Source: Sabellastarte sp. h YS-2021 (lineage: Eukaryota; Annelida; Polychaeta; Sabellida; Sabellidae). Taken from it: DNA of 64,000 bases. Shown piece by piece: positions 57,401 to 64,000 of the stretch. The notes below the pieces were generated by a model that was given only the letters and a program-made list of their open reading frames with translations, did no database searches and was not told the origin of the DNA. The DNA lies in contig OZ024940.1 in assembly GCA_964017235.1 (NCBI GenBank), forward strand, positions 26,913,615-26,977,614, in the 5' to 3' direction. A program made the translations under genes and the position numbers. How positions within the stretch are numbered: the first letter of the stretch is position 1; each line of letters begins with the position of its first letter.

Positions 57401-60400
57401 AGGTTGGGGAATGGATAAATCCAGATTTCACCTCCAGCTCAACAGCCAGGGTCATATTGGGACAGGGTCCTCAGCATTTGCCACTTGTGGGAGTCAAACC
57501 CACACAGAGGTGACAGCCTGTGATTAGATGCCAAACTTGGTAACCTACTAGGCAACTGTGGACCTTATGAATCTATTCTGTATTGAATTAAACAACAAGG
57601 AGAACTTGTAAAAATATTTTTAAAGTTTAAAGTCATCCTCAACACACTGTACAAATCATATTACAGGCAGATTATGTGAATATAATTCATTTACTAATAC
57701 TTAATACATTTAAGACTTAATCTTGGAAGGCACAAGATGCAACAGATAACAGCTACACGGAGGCTCACCTGTACATGTAGTGGATGTTTCCACACAGGAG
57801 CCCTCTGATGTGTCGAACTGGGTGCCGCTCCTACAGAAGAAATATTCACTTGTTAGGTTTGTTATTCATCAAATGAATACAGAAACAATCTGAACCGGCT
57901 ACTGATGGTATTTACGATACTGTTCATATTGTTAATACTGTTGGTACTGTCAATATGTGTTGATACAGTTAATGCTATTGGAGTGAGAATAGTTCAATCT
58001 TTTATGATGAGTATTTGAAATTTCAGACAACAGACCAGTCACCTGAAGCAGTGGTGGGTGGTTATACACGACACCACCCATAGCATCAAGCATGGATTCT
58101 CTGATGACATAATACCAACTGCCTACAGGAGTTGTCTGTAAGCTTCCCTGGTATACATAAGCCATAAGGTACTGGAGATTAATACTTGTTTGGGACATTG
58201 GTTAGAGGGTGTAGATATGCAATGTCATGGTGTGACCTTGACTTGCAACGTGGCCTCATAGTAGGTACTACTGCTAATTGAACTGATAAAGCTTTAAGCC
58301 AAACTGGGCCAAAATCTACCATGAATTGGCACATTGGCACTATAAAACAGTTCCCCGATATACATTTATTTATTTATTTATTTCTGTCTTAACGTCGCTT
58401 TCATCACTGTACATGTCATATCACGACGGGTAGTTTTATGGGCAGAGGAAACCAGTACATACAGTTGGTCAAGGTTTCTGTACTGTAAACTGCCGACCAT
58501 CGGTAAGCAACTACCAACTTTCCCACATATGGTCCAGGGTTTGAACCGCTGACCCCAGAGGTGGGGAGTTCACTGTGTTAACATTACACCACCGTGGCCC
58601 CACTTGGTGTACAATTCCTGTGGACGTTACAGCCGACACATCGCCATAGAAACATAACAACCAACTCCCTAGAATATCCGAATTACATGCAAGAGTTCTG
58701 AGTGACTTCTACTTATGTTCATATACATGTTACAGCCCACCCAAGCCTCTGTAGAGAAACGTATTAATAGCCCTGAGTACGCGGGAATTACCTGCAGGAG
58801 TGGTGAGTGAGTTCCCCCGATGTACAGTTCACGAAGACGTTACAGCCCACACACGACTGGTAAGAGCCGTCACTCTGACCCACACAGGTGGACCAGCAGC
58901 TCCCTAAACAGAAAGAGATATTAAGTGCATCAGCCAGTTAGAGCTACAGATGTATAAATTACAGTAAGACAGGAAAATTACCCCCAATGACATGGAGCTC
59001 TTCATGTTATCAAACAAAAAGGAATTCTTAGCATGATTGATATTACAACATCAACACAGAGTGATATGAAATACTCTATGGCCCTCATCAAAATGATTTA
59101 ATGCACAGATGAAATACTTTATCATTGTGTATACAATAGCATAACGGGGGATGTAAAACTCGAGCTTTGATTAAATTTTGTCAAGAGATCTACATGAAAC
59201 TAGGCCAGGGTCGTTAACACCGGTTTCTTGGTATTGAGACCAATTCACTTGAATACCATGACGACACTTTACAGCCGTTATTTCGGATGTCAGTATATAA
59301 TATTGCCCTACATGAAAGTGAGTTTATATTTACCGTCAACACATTTGAGATTCATGTTACATCCTGGAAACGAGGGGTTACCTGAAAAATAAGACAAAGA
59401 CGAGACTGCATTTCATTAACCACATCAGAAGAATGTTCTGACAATATTGGGTATTTACTCAGAAAATATTAATTGAATTTTCACTTAAGTACATTTTCAG
59501 AAAGCTTTTACAACATGGGTGTTTAAAGAAACAAGGCCAAAAGGTGTTTTGGTCCCCCAGCGCAAGGGCAAAGCCATCAGAGACACGAGTAGTGCACTAG
59601 AATTTACGAAAGTCTCGTGACAGAAAGAAATTCCAAATTAGATACATCCCACAGCTGGTCCCGAACTGAGACGGTCGCCCATCCAAGTACTAACGTAGCC
59701 CATTGCTGCTTAACTTTAGTGAGCAGACAAATACTCATCACTCTGTGCCACAATTCCTGAAAGTCAGGTGCAAGAAGGACATATGTATGGGTAAAAGCCA
59801 AAAGGACATGTGTCCTTTTTAGCTATTGGAGAGCAAGAGAGGGAAATTCAGAATGCCATCACAGTCCGGAGACAAAAGGACATACATATGGGTTAAAGGC
59901 AAAAGGACATGTGTCCTTTTTAGCTATTGGAGAGCAAGAGAGGGAAATTCAGAATGCACAGGTGTTGTCAATGCCATCCAAATCCAATGCAAGAAGGACA
60001 TATGTATGGGTAAAAGCCAAAAGGACATGTGTCCTTTTTAGCTATTGGAGAGCAAGAGAGGGAAATTCAGAATGCCATCACAGTCCGGAGACAAAAGGAC
60101 ATACATATGGGTTAAAGGCAAAAGGACATGTGTCCTTTTTAGCTATTGGAGAGCAAGAGAGGGGAAATTCAGAATGCACAGGTGTTGTCAATGCCATCAA
60201 AGTCCGGAGACAAAAGGACATATGTATGGGTAAAAGTCAAAAGGACATGTGTCCTTTTTAGCTATTGGAGAGCAAGAGAGGGGAAATTCTGAATGCACAG
60301 GTGTTGTCAATGCCATCAAAGTCCGGAGACAAAAGGACATATGTATGGCGAAAAGGCAAAAGGACATGCGTCCTTTTTAGCTATTGGAGAGCAAGAGATG

Positions 60401-63400
60401 GAAATTCAGAATGCACAAGTAAATTTCATCAAACAAATAGCTTACCATAACTGTTGTACAAGTTTGAAATAAAAGCGTCGTCTTTGGAGGAATCCCACGC
60501 AATGTAATCGTCCACGTAAGCCTGGCCCCAATAACTACTTGGCGTCTCGTAATTCCTGTTCGGTGCCCCGAACAAATACTTGTTGAATTCTGTGCTAATT
60601 AAGACTGGATTCTAAAAGAAGAACAAATAGATTCCAAAAAGAAGAAAAAACAATAACTAAACTGTACTGCTTCTTTGGAAAATACAGCACTGGTCTAAAG
60701 TTGGCACAAACAGGAAGTCAACAATAAATTGAAACTGTAAACCAATGAGGCTGGTTCCTGAGGAAATGGCAGCCATCTTGTTTATCTGAATGGGCGCAAT
60801 AGCCAAACTCCAGTAGCCTGTTGACATAACAGAACTATATATGACAATAACCTCAATAGTTTTGTACCATTTATAACCTTTGTCAGTACTTCACTGAAAT
60901 CTTAGAAGAAACCATGTATATTTCACAAACAAAATTCATTTTAAAAAAAATTATAACCAGTTGTTGGATTTTAACGGCAAATGAATGCGGTGACCAGTTA
61001 TCCAGTTTACAACTTCCGCCACCAGCATAAACCCACCCTATCCTCCATAGAGCCTTCAAATATCTTGGTGCCGTTTTCGTAGTACTTCATCACCTCGTTT
61101 TGGAATGTAATGGCCAGGTGCGTCCACATGTCCTGGCAAACGAAAAAACACAAAAAAACATCGTCGTCAGAGAACTGGATCAAAGAAAAAAAAAAAAAGA
61201 TTAGTTATTGGTAGTGCTGGGACAATTAGACGTGTGCTTGATTAATCGTCAGTGATAGTGTACAATCATGGATGGTCATTTGGCGTTTTCTAATAATAAA
61301 GTTTTCAACTTAAATCTTACCTTTCCTAACACAATAAAATAATCGATTAGGGGTCGATCATCGGTCGGAAAAATGAGCGAATAACCATGAAATCTACCAT
61401 GAAAGTTGGGGGTGAGTCCCAACACTAACGTAAAAAAACAACATGAAAACATAATTAGTTATTTGCTGTGTAAAAGTTATTAACCAGCGATGACTCTGTG
61501 TTCAGTAACGAGCGACTCAGTAGGAAGGCTTTGCCAAAATGAAGTCTTTAGCCCGCTTTTTAAAGACATTTAGAAGGTATAACTGGATGTATTGCATCGG
61601 GCAAGTCATATTCTACACACAAGTCTATTTTTGTAAATACAAATTACTTCTAAAATACATACATCCATTGTGCCTTTCTCCAAGTTTGTATACAAATAGA
61701 AACTTGGTATCAGCAAATATTCATTGGCTAGCAAATTCATAAATTTCAGATTAAAATATCAACTGGAGGTTGACATACAAACAGAAACATATGGACAGAC
61801 ATTCTCAGGTTGATTTTTTATTTATTTATTTGGGGTTTTACGTCGCTTTCAACACAGTACAGGTCATATCACGACGGGTAGTTGGAAGGGCAGAGGAAAC
61901 CAGTACATACAGTTCGTTCGGGTTCTGTACTGTAAATTGCCGACCAACGGCAAGCAACTACCAGCTTTCCCACTTGAGGTAGAGCCAGGAACCGAACCCT
62001 GGCCTCAAAGGTGGGAGGTGAGAGTGTTACCACTCTGCCACCATGGCCCCACATTCTCAGGTTTATGAGTTTGTGGAAAATCTACTTTTTTTAAAAGGTT
62101 TATGGGACAGTCAGTGGATAGTCAAAAGTCCAAACCTCCAGTCAATGTTCAGTGTCAAAAATGCTACGTCACGTGACCTGCCGTCATCAAATTACAAGGT
62201 CAACTATTATGTTTATGGGTCAACACCAATCAGAAGGTGTTAACCAATGAGGCTCAATGTACTGTACTCACGTCCTTTGCGTTAGCTGACCAGGAGGTGT
62301 CCTCCATTTTGACCCTTTTCCCCTTGGTTGACACGAGAATCAGAAGGCCCCTGTCACCTTCAGCCGCCCCCGTCTCGGCCAGAACTGTAATGCCGAAGGA
62401 ATAGCTCGTCTGTCCGCCGTTACTGATGATATACGGCGACTCGTCATCATTCTACAACAAACCGGTCAATATCTCTAAGTATTGAGTATACTACACCCTG
62501 TCTAACTAGAACCTCCAATATCCACAGGTTTTATTTCTTGTTATGGCTAACATCCACTATACACAGTAGACTCTGTATAACTAGAACCTCCAATATCGAC
62601 AGGATTTAGTTCTAGTTATGGCTAACTTCCACTATATACAGTAGACTCTGTATAACTAGAACCTCCAATATCCACAGGATTTGGTTCTAGTTATGGCTAA
62701 CTTCCACTATATACAGTAGACTCTGTATAACTAGAACCTCCAATATCCACAGGATTTGGTTCTAGTTATGGCTAACTTCCACTATATACAGTAGACTCTG
62801 TATAACTAGAACCTCCAATATCCACAGGATTTGGTTCTAGTTATGGCTAACTTCCACTATATACAGTAGACTCTGTATAACTAGAACCTCCAATATCCAC
62901 AGGATTTAGTTCTAGTTATGGCTAACTTCCACTATATACAGTAGACTCTGTATAACTAGAACCTCCAATATCCATAGGATTTGTTTCTTGTTATGGCTAA
63001 CTTCCACTATATACAGTAGACTCTGTATAACTAGAACCTCCAATATCCATAGGATTTGTTTCTTGTTATGGCTAACTTCCACTATATACAGTAGACTCTG
63101 TATAACTAGAACCTCCAATATCCACAGGATTTGGTTCTAGTTATGGCAAACTTCCACTATATACAGTAGACTCTGTATAACTAGAACCTCCAATATCGAC
63201 AGGATTTAGTTCTAGTTATGGCTAACTTCCACTATATACAGTAGACTCTGTATAACTAGAACCTCCAATATCCACAGGATTTAGTTCTAGTTATGGCTAA
63301 CTTCCACTATATACAGTAGACTCTGTATAACTAGAACCTCCAATATCCACAGGATTTGGTTCTAGTTATGACTAACTTCCACTATACACAGTAGACTCTG

Positions 63401-64000
63401 TATAACTAGAACCTCCAATATCCACAGGATTTGGTTCTAGTTATGGCTAACTTCCACTATATACAGTAGACTCTGTATAACTAGAACCTCCAATATCGAC
63501 AGGATTTAGTTCTAGTTATGGCTAACTTCCACTATATACAGTAGACTCTGTATAACTAGAACCTCCAATATCCACAGGATTTAGTTCTAGTTATGGCTAA
63601 CTTCCACTATATACAGTAGACTCTGTATAACTAGAACCTCCAATATCCACAGGATTTAGTTCTAGTTATGGCTAACTTCCACTATATTCAGTAGACTCTG
63701 TATAACTAGAACCTCCAATATCCACAGGATTTAGTTCTAGTTATGGCTAACTTCCACTATATACAGTAGACTCTGTATAACTAGAACCTCCAATATCCAC
63801 AGGATTTGGTTCTAGTTATGACTAACTTCCACTATACACAGTAGACTCTGTATAACTAGAACCTCCAATATCCACAGGATTTGGTTCTAATTATGGCAAC
63901 TTCATAAATACAACATTTTCTTACATTATAAACTTAAAACTGGTTCAAAGTACACATAAATTCGATTTACATTGGCTCTACCTCTACTGGCCCCAAGTTT
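45441..64000 (-). CDS. LamG / chitin-binding / EGF-repeat protein gene (17 exons, partial)
   Basis: Seventeen exons (listed separately) splice into one frame of 572 codons; every junction is GT/AG and phase-compatible. Domain order from the N-terminal side: LamG/pentraxin-like (about residues 1-168), a short linker, a peritrophin-type chitin-binding domain (about 185-245), then seven EGF-like modules (about 257-555) with C..C.N.G.C....C.C..G..G..C spacing. Such a protein should be secreted or on the cell surface and disulphide-rich; the chitin-binding and LamG parts suggest binding to extracellular polysaccharide or matrix. The N-terminus and any signal peptide lie beyond 64000. No stop codon or 3' end was found below 45441. 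Target and function are not known. Confidence 0.82.
45500..46110. other. Intron, no recognised element
   Basis: Contains array-like fragments ('agctattactcac') near 45793 and 45951 related to the Helitron-like cores. No exon was found. Confidence 0.4.
46120..46217 (-). CDS. Exon 16, end of EGF module 7 and Cys-rich tail
   Basis: Codes SGTNCQTGKCQSEEYADRC and AGVNCVNQQDGTCH. Phase 2 to 1. Confidence 0.82.
46233..46365. mobile_element. Palindromic MITE next to exon 16
   Basis: The ends GGGCTTGTATTCACAAAAGG and (reverse complement) GGGGTCGTATTTACAAAAGG are inverted, and the centre contains GAGCTGATTTT/AAAATCAGCTC. It starts about 15 bp upstream of the exon 16 acceptor. Confidence 0.65.
46747..46813 (-). 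CDS. Exon 15, EGF-like module 7 (middle)
   Basis: Codes GNCDITEEGGTYGYRCNCTQ and HF. Phase 1 to 2, acceptor CCGCAG and donor GTAACC. Confidence 0.85.
47100..47270 (-). CDS. Exon 14, EGF-like modules 5 (end), 6 and 7 (start)
   Basis: Codes GETCSREDLCVTSNPCQNSG ... CACAEGFVGDTC ... DPCASNPCQNE. Module 6 is complete here; module 7 begins at DPCASNPC. Phase 1 to 1. Confidence 0.9.
47710..47818 (-). CDS. Exon 13, EGF-like module 5
   Basis: Codes TGSFCRENPSHCENGGDCVD to CAAGYSG. The last cysteine of the module comes from the next exon (GETC). Phase 0 to 1, donor GTGAGT. Confidence 0.88.
47830..48290. other. Intron, no recognised element
   Basis: AT-rich intron. Two adjoining T tracts lie at about 48212-48237. 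Confidence 0.4.
48297..48415. mobile_element. Palindromic MITE
   Basis: TATAGGAATAACCCC on the left and GGGGTTATTCCTATT on the right are inverted, with a second inverted 'ggtata/tatacc' inside. It lies in the intron between exons 12 and 13. Confidence 0.6.
48668..48799 (-). CDS. Exon 12, EGF-like module 4
   Basis: Forty-four codons, TETFCKEHEDNATVCMNGGT to GNNCQ, phase 0 on both sides. Same length and phase as exon 11. Confidence 0.92.
48817..49035 (-). mobile_element. Diverged tRNA-derived SINE (family 1), minus
   Basis: Carries the family core (CATATCATGACAGGTAGTTT, GTAAACTGCCGACCAACGGC), but the head is degraded. It begins directly upstream of exon 12. Confidence 0.75.
49300..49531 (-). 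mobile_element. Old tRNA-derived SINE (family 1), minus
   Basis: Recognisable core (GTAAACCACCGGGCATCGGC, AAGTAACTACCAACTTTC) with many substitutions. Confidence 0.65.
49902..50033 (-). CDS. Exon 11, EGF-like module 3
   Basis: Forty-four codons, TETYCKQNENNTAVCMNGGT to GDNCQ, phase 0 on both sides. It shares 33 of 44 residues with exon 12, so the two are a recent exon duplication. Confidence 0.92.
50423..50548 (-). CDS. Exon 10, EGF-like module 2
   Basis: Forty-two codons, VVSSYCTVHSDDDVCNGGTC to QTCD, phase 0 on both sides. Its 5' half and acceptor are repeated three more times upstream (50549-50820). Confidence 0.88.
50501..50820 (-). repeat. 88-bp tandem repeat x4 covering an acceptor and half an EGF exon
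   Basis: The block GTTACACACGTCATCATCAC starts at 50501, 50589, 50677 and 50765, exactly 88 bp apart. Each copy holds the acceptor and the first 48 or so coding bases of exon 10, then intron-like bases. As 88 is not a multiple of 3, reading through copies breaks the frame. Confidence 0.95.
50830..51640. other. Intron; one pogo-like end
   Basis: A pogo-like terminal sequence, CAGGAAACTCCATTATCC, lies at about 51498. The 172-codon ORF at 50999-51517 has no domain. No exon fits the frame here. Confidence 0.4.
51654..51763 (-). CDS. Exon 9, EGF-like module 1
   Basis: Codes CSDSPCGNSGVCSMTGTGWS and CDCDTPNSGYSGPTCE. Six cysteines in EGF spacing, no calcium-binding start. Phase 1 to 0. Confidence 0.88.
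51793..52167. mobile_element. hAT-type MITE (375 bp)
   Basis: The ends TAGGGGTGTGACGAG and CTCGATCGCACCCCTA are inverted. The flanking 8-bp duplication has one mismatch (ATAAACAA 51785-51792, ATAAACAG 52168-52175). It begins about 30 bp upstream of exon 9, so it abuts that exon's acceptor region. Confidence 0.82.
52377..56308 (-). mobile_element. Helitron-like element with an expanded 169-bp array
   Basis: Minus-strand 3' end CTATTTCTAG at 52377 followed by T; the other end is the palindrome TCCACCCCCC/GGGGGGTGGA near 56282-56302. Both flanking parts match 40311-41327. An 8-bp satellite (CGGACATC) lies at 56185-56255. It sits in the intron between exons 8 and 9, the largest intron in the gene. 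Helitrons move by rolling-circle replication; this one encodes no Rep/helicase. Confidence 0.78.
52590..55850. repeat. Core array: about 19 units of 169 bp
   Basis: The block TCTATCTCGCACGGTTAAGG recurs every 169 bp from about 52948 to 55812, with a shortened unit near 52790 and small indels near 54370 and 55040. Neighbouring units are nearly identical. Both strands are open within a unit, but 169 is not a multiple of 3, so the ORFs of about 74-104 aa are by-products. Confidence 0.97.
56310..56860. other. Intron, no recognised element
   Basis: No repeat or exon recognised between the Helitron-like element and exon 8. Confidence 0.4.
56863..56895 (-). CDS. Exon 8, short linker
   Basis: Only 33 bases (SDASAQCLPN), phase 1 to 1, with acceptor TTTTCAG and donor GTTTGT. 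It is the weakest internal exon but fits the frame. Confidence 0.6.
56955..57165 (-). mobile_element. tRNA-derived SINE (family 1), minus
   Basis: Core (CACTGTACAGGTCATATTAT, CAGTTGGTCAAGGTTCTGTA) and a degraded head (TGCACCACCGTG). A partial second copy follows at about 57195-57290. Confidence 0.75.
57195..57290 (-). mobile_element. Partial SINE (family 1), minus
   Basis: Contains GGTGGAGGAAACCAGTGCAT and TGGTCAAGCTTTTGC. Truncated at both ends. Confidence 0.5.
57415..57565 (-). mobile_element. SINE-like fragment (family 3)
   Basis: Matches 8890-9000 (B-box-like GGAGTCAAACCC on the plus strand, then 'acagcctgtgattagatgcc'). Confidence 0.45.
57769..57830 (-). CDS. Exon 7, chitin-binding second part
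   Basis: Codes SGTQFDTSEGSCVETSTTCT and completes the G..Fd...g.C end of the chitin-binding domain. Phase 2 in, phase 1 out. Confidence 0.83.
57840..58360. other. Intron, no exon seen
   Basis: 58190-58260 contains an inverted fragment of the 145-bp AGGTCA repeat. Nothing else was recognised. Confidence 0.4.
58366..58602 (-). mobile_element. tRNA-derived SINE (family 1), minus
   Basis: Tail TTTATTTATTTATTT, core CATATCACGACGGGTAGTTT and head CACCGTGGCCCC are all present. Confidence 0.85.
58792..58903 (-). CDS. Exon 6, chitin-binding (peritrophin-A type) first part
   Basis: Codes SCWSTCVGQSDGSYQSC, then VGCNVFVNCTSGELTHHSC. The pattern GC..FV.C.sG....HsC matches the core of type-2 chitin-binding domains. 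Ends in phase 2. Confidence 0.83.
58910..59330. other. Intron, fragment of a dispersed repeat
   Basis: 59210-59300 resembles the family at 17187-17560. No exon recognised. Confidence 0.4.
59334..59381 (-). CDS. Exon 5, linker
   Basis: Forty-eight bases, phase 1 to phase 1, coding NPSFPGCNMNLKCVD. It has two cysteines and joins the LamG and chitin-binding parts. Confidence 0.75.
59529..59770 (-). mobile_element. 5S-rRNA-like SINE (SINE3-type head)
   Basis: The reverse complement reads AAGCAGCAATGGGC, then GTTAGTACTTGGATGGGCGA, then CCGTCTCAGTTCGGGACC. The centre matches the internal promoter region of animal 5S rRNA. The copy at 38150-38290 shares the flanking AACAAGGCCAAAAGG. It lies in the intron between exons 4 and 5. 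Confidence 0.75.
59770..60420 (+). repeat. Tandem array with a 219-bp higher-order unit
   Basis: The sub-unit 'aaggacat....atgggtaaa' occurs near 59776, 59876, 59995, 60095, 60216 and 60335. Two sub-units form a 219-bp period (59776 to 59995, 59876 to 60095). Each carries the inverted repeat AAAAGGACA-TG-TGTCCTTTT. The array starts at the end of the 5S-like SINE and its 'agtccggagacaaaa' resembles that SINE's tail. Confidence 0.9.
60446..60611 (-). CDS. Exon 4, end of LamG-like domain
   Basis: Fifty-five codons plus one base, NPVLISTEFNKYLFG to NLYNSYG. The part GQAYVDDYIAWDSS corresponds to the usual G.iDd..i...aLs strand of LamG domains. Donor GTAAGC, phase 1. Confidence 0.87.
60620..61030. 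other. Intron, no recognised element
   Basis: No repeat or exon recognised. Confidence 0.4.
61037..61132 (-). CDS. Exon 3, LamG-like core
   Basis: Thirty-two codons, DMWTHLAITFQNEVMKYYEN and on to SMEDR, phase 0 on both sides. W.HLA..F followed by Y.NG is the characteristic core of LamG/pentraxin-like domains. Confidence 0.88.
61212..61427. mobile_element. MITE with TAGTGCTGGGAC ends
   Basis: TAGTGCTGGGAC and GTCCCAACACTA are inverted with one mismatch. The interior has ATTAATCGTC and ATCGATTAG-type blocks. A related copy at 43405-43880 is interrupted by a SINE. Ends of this kind suggest hAT, but no 8-bp duplication is evident. Confidence 0.65.
61430..61795. other. Intron, no recognised element
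   Basis: The ORF at 61539-61742 has no domain and is on the strand opposite to the gene. Confidence 0.4.
61812..62050 (-). mobile_element. tRNA-derived SINE (family 1), minus
   Basis: It is flanked by a perfect 13-bp target duplication, ACATTCTCAGGTT, at 61799-61811 and 62051-62063. Well-preserved head and tail suggest recent insertion. Confidence 0.93.
62272..62451 (-). CDS. Exon 2, LamG-like
   Basis: Sixty codons, NDDESPYIISNGGQTSYSF to WSANAKD, phase 0 on both sides, acceptor TTGTAG and donor GTGAGT. Alternating hydrophobic strands fit a jelly-roll LamG fold. Confidence 0.85.
62491..63898. repeat. Tandem array: 19 units of exactly 75 bp
   Basis: CTAGAACCTCCAATATC starts at 62506 and every 75 bases up to 63856, 19 copies with few substitutions. 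Each unit holds a 12-bp perfect hairpin (ATAACTAGAACC / GGTTCTAGTTAT). Since 75 is a multiple of 3, an ORF runs through several units, but it has no domain. The array lies in an intron of the LamG/EGF gene. Confidence 0.97.
63971..64000 (-). CDS. Exon 1 in window (partial), LamG-like
   Basis: Ten codons, KLGASRGRAN, cut by the window edge. Donor AAT|GTAAAT, phase 0. Supported by phase agreement with the next exon. Confidence 0.6.

Noticed and set aside
59826..60450. Plus-strand ORFs with repeated KRTCVLFSYWRAREGNSE
   Set aside because: These are by-products of the 219-bp array inside an intron of a minus-strand gene.
62912..63118. Repetitive minus-strand ORF (VLVIQSLLYIVEVSHN units)
   Set aside because: It arises because the 75-bp satellite unit is a multiple of 3; there is no domain, and the array is intronic.

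Overview
This is a window of repeat-rich animal nuclear DNA, not a prokaryotic replicon. Coding sequence comes in short exons with GT/AG junctions on the minus strand. About 10 tRNA-derived SINE copies (four with target-site duplications), 5S-rRNA-like SINE heads, several MITE families, Helitron-like elements and many tandem arrays fill the rest. Caveolin-like genes and a laminin-G / chitin-binding / EGF gene point to a bilaterian. The repeat style (Helitron-like elements with a tandem core of about 150-170 bp, like the 'pearl' elements described in bivalves) makes a marine invertebrate, perhaps a mollusc, my best guess. I cannot name the species.

Three genes are supported, all on the minus strand. 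(1) 45441-64000+: 17 consecutive exons, all phase-compatible, giving 572 codons (5' end outside the window, 3' end not found). They encode a LamG-like domain, a peritrophin-type chitin-binding domain and seven EGF-like modules. (2) 30743-33315: caveolin-like gene B, three coding exons, 182 aa. (3) 18188-21050: caveolin-like gene A, three coding exons with the same intron phases, 189 aa. A and B are diverged paralogues in head-to-tail order.

Region by region: 1-13.5 kb is non-coding, with an inverted-repeat MITE, a SINE, degenerate arrays, a Helitron-like element (6517-8339) and a tandem 1.5-1.7 kb duplication. 13.5-17 kb holds two more Helitron-like elements. 17-21.1 kb is caveolin A. 23-25 kb is a decayed pogo/Tigger-like transposase broken by a TTAA-flanked MITE and a SINE. 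25.4-27.4 kb is tandem arrays. 30.7-33.3 kb is caveolin B. 35.4-37.2 kb is a set of nested inverted repeats. 40-45 kb is a short Helitron-like element and arrays of 62 and 145 bp. 45.4-64 kb is the LamG/EGF gene, whose introns hold a 3.9 kb Helitron-like element with about 19 copies of a 169-bp unit and, at the right edge, 19 copies of a 75-bp unit.

The most unusual signal is that all three genes carry tandem repeats lying exactly across a splice junction: 33 bp x7 at a donor (caveolin B), 39 bp x4 at an acceptor (caveolin A), and 88 bp x4 covering an acceptor plus half an exon (EGF gene). Two of these are in frame, so they could change the protein or multiply splice sites. Most long ORFs elsewhere are by-products of repeats.
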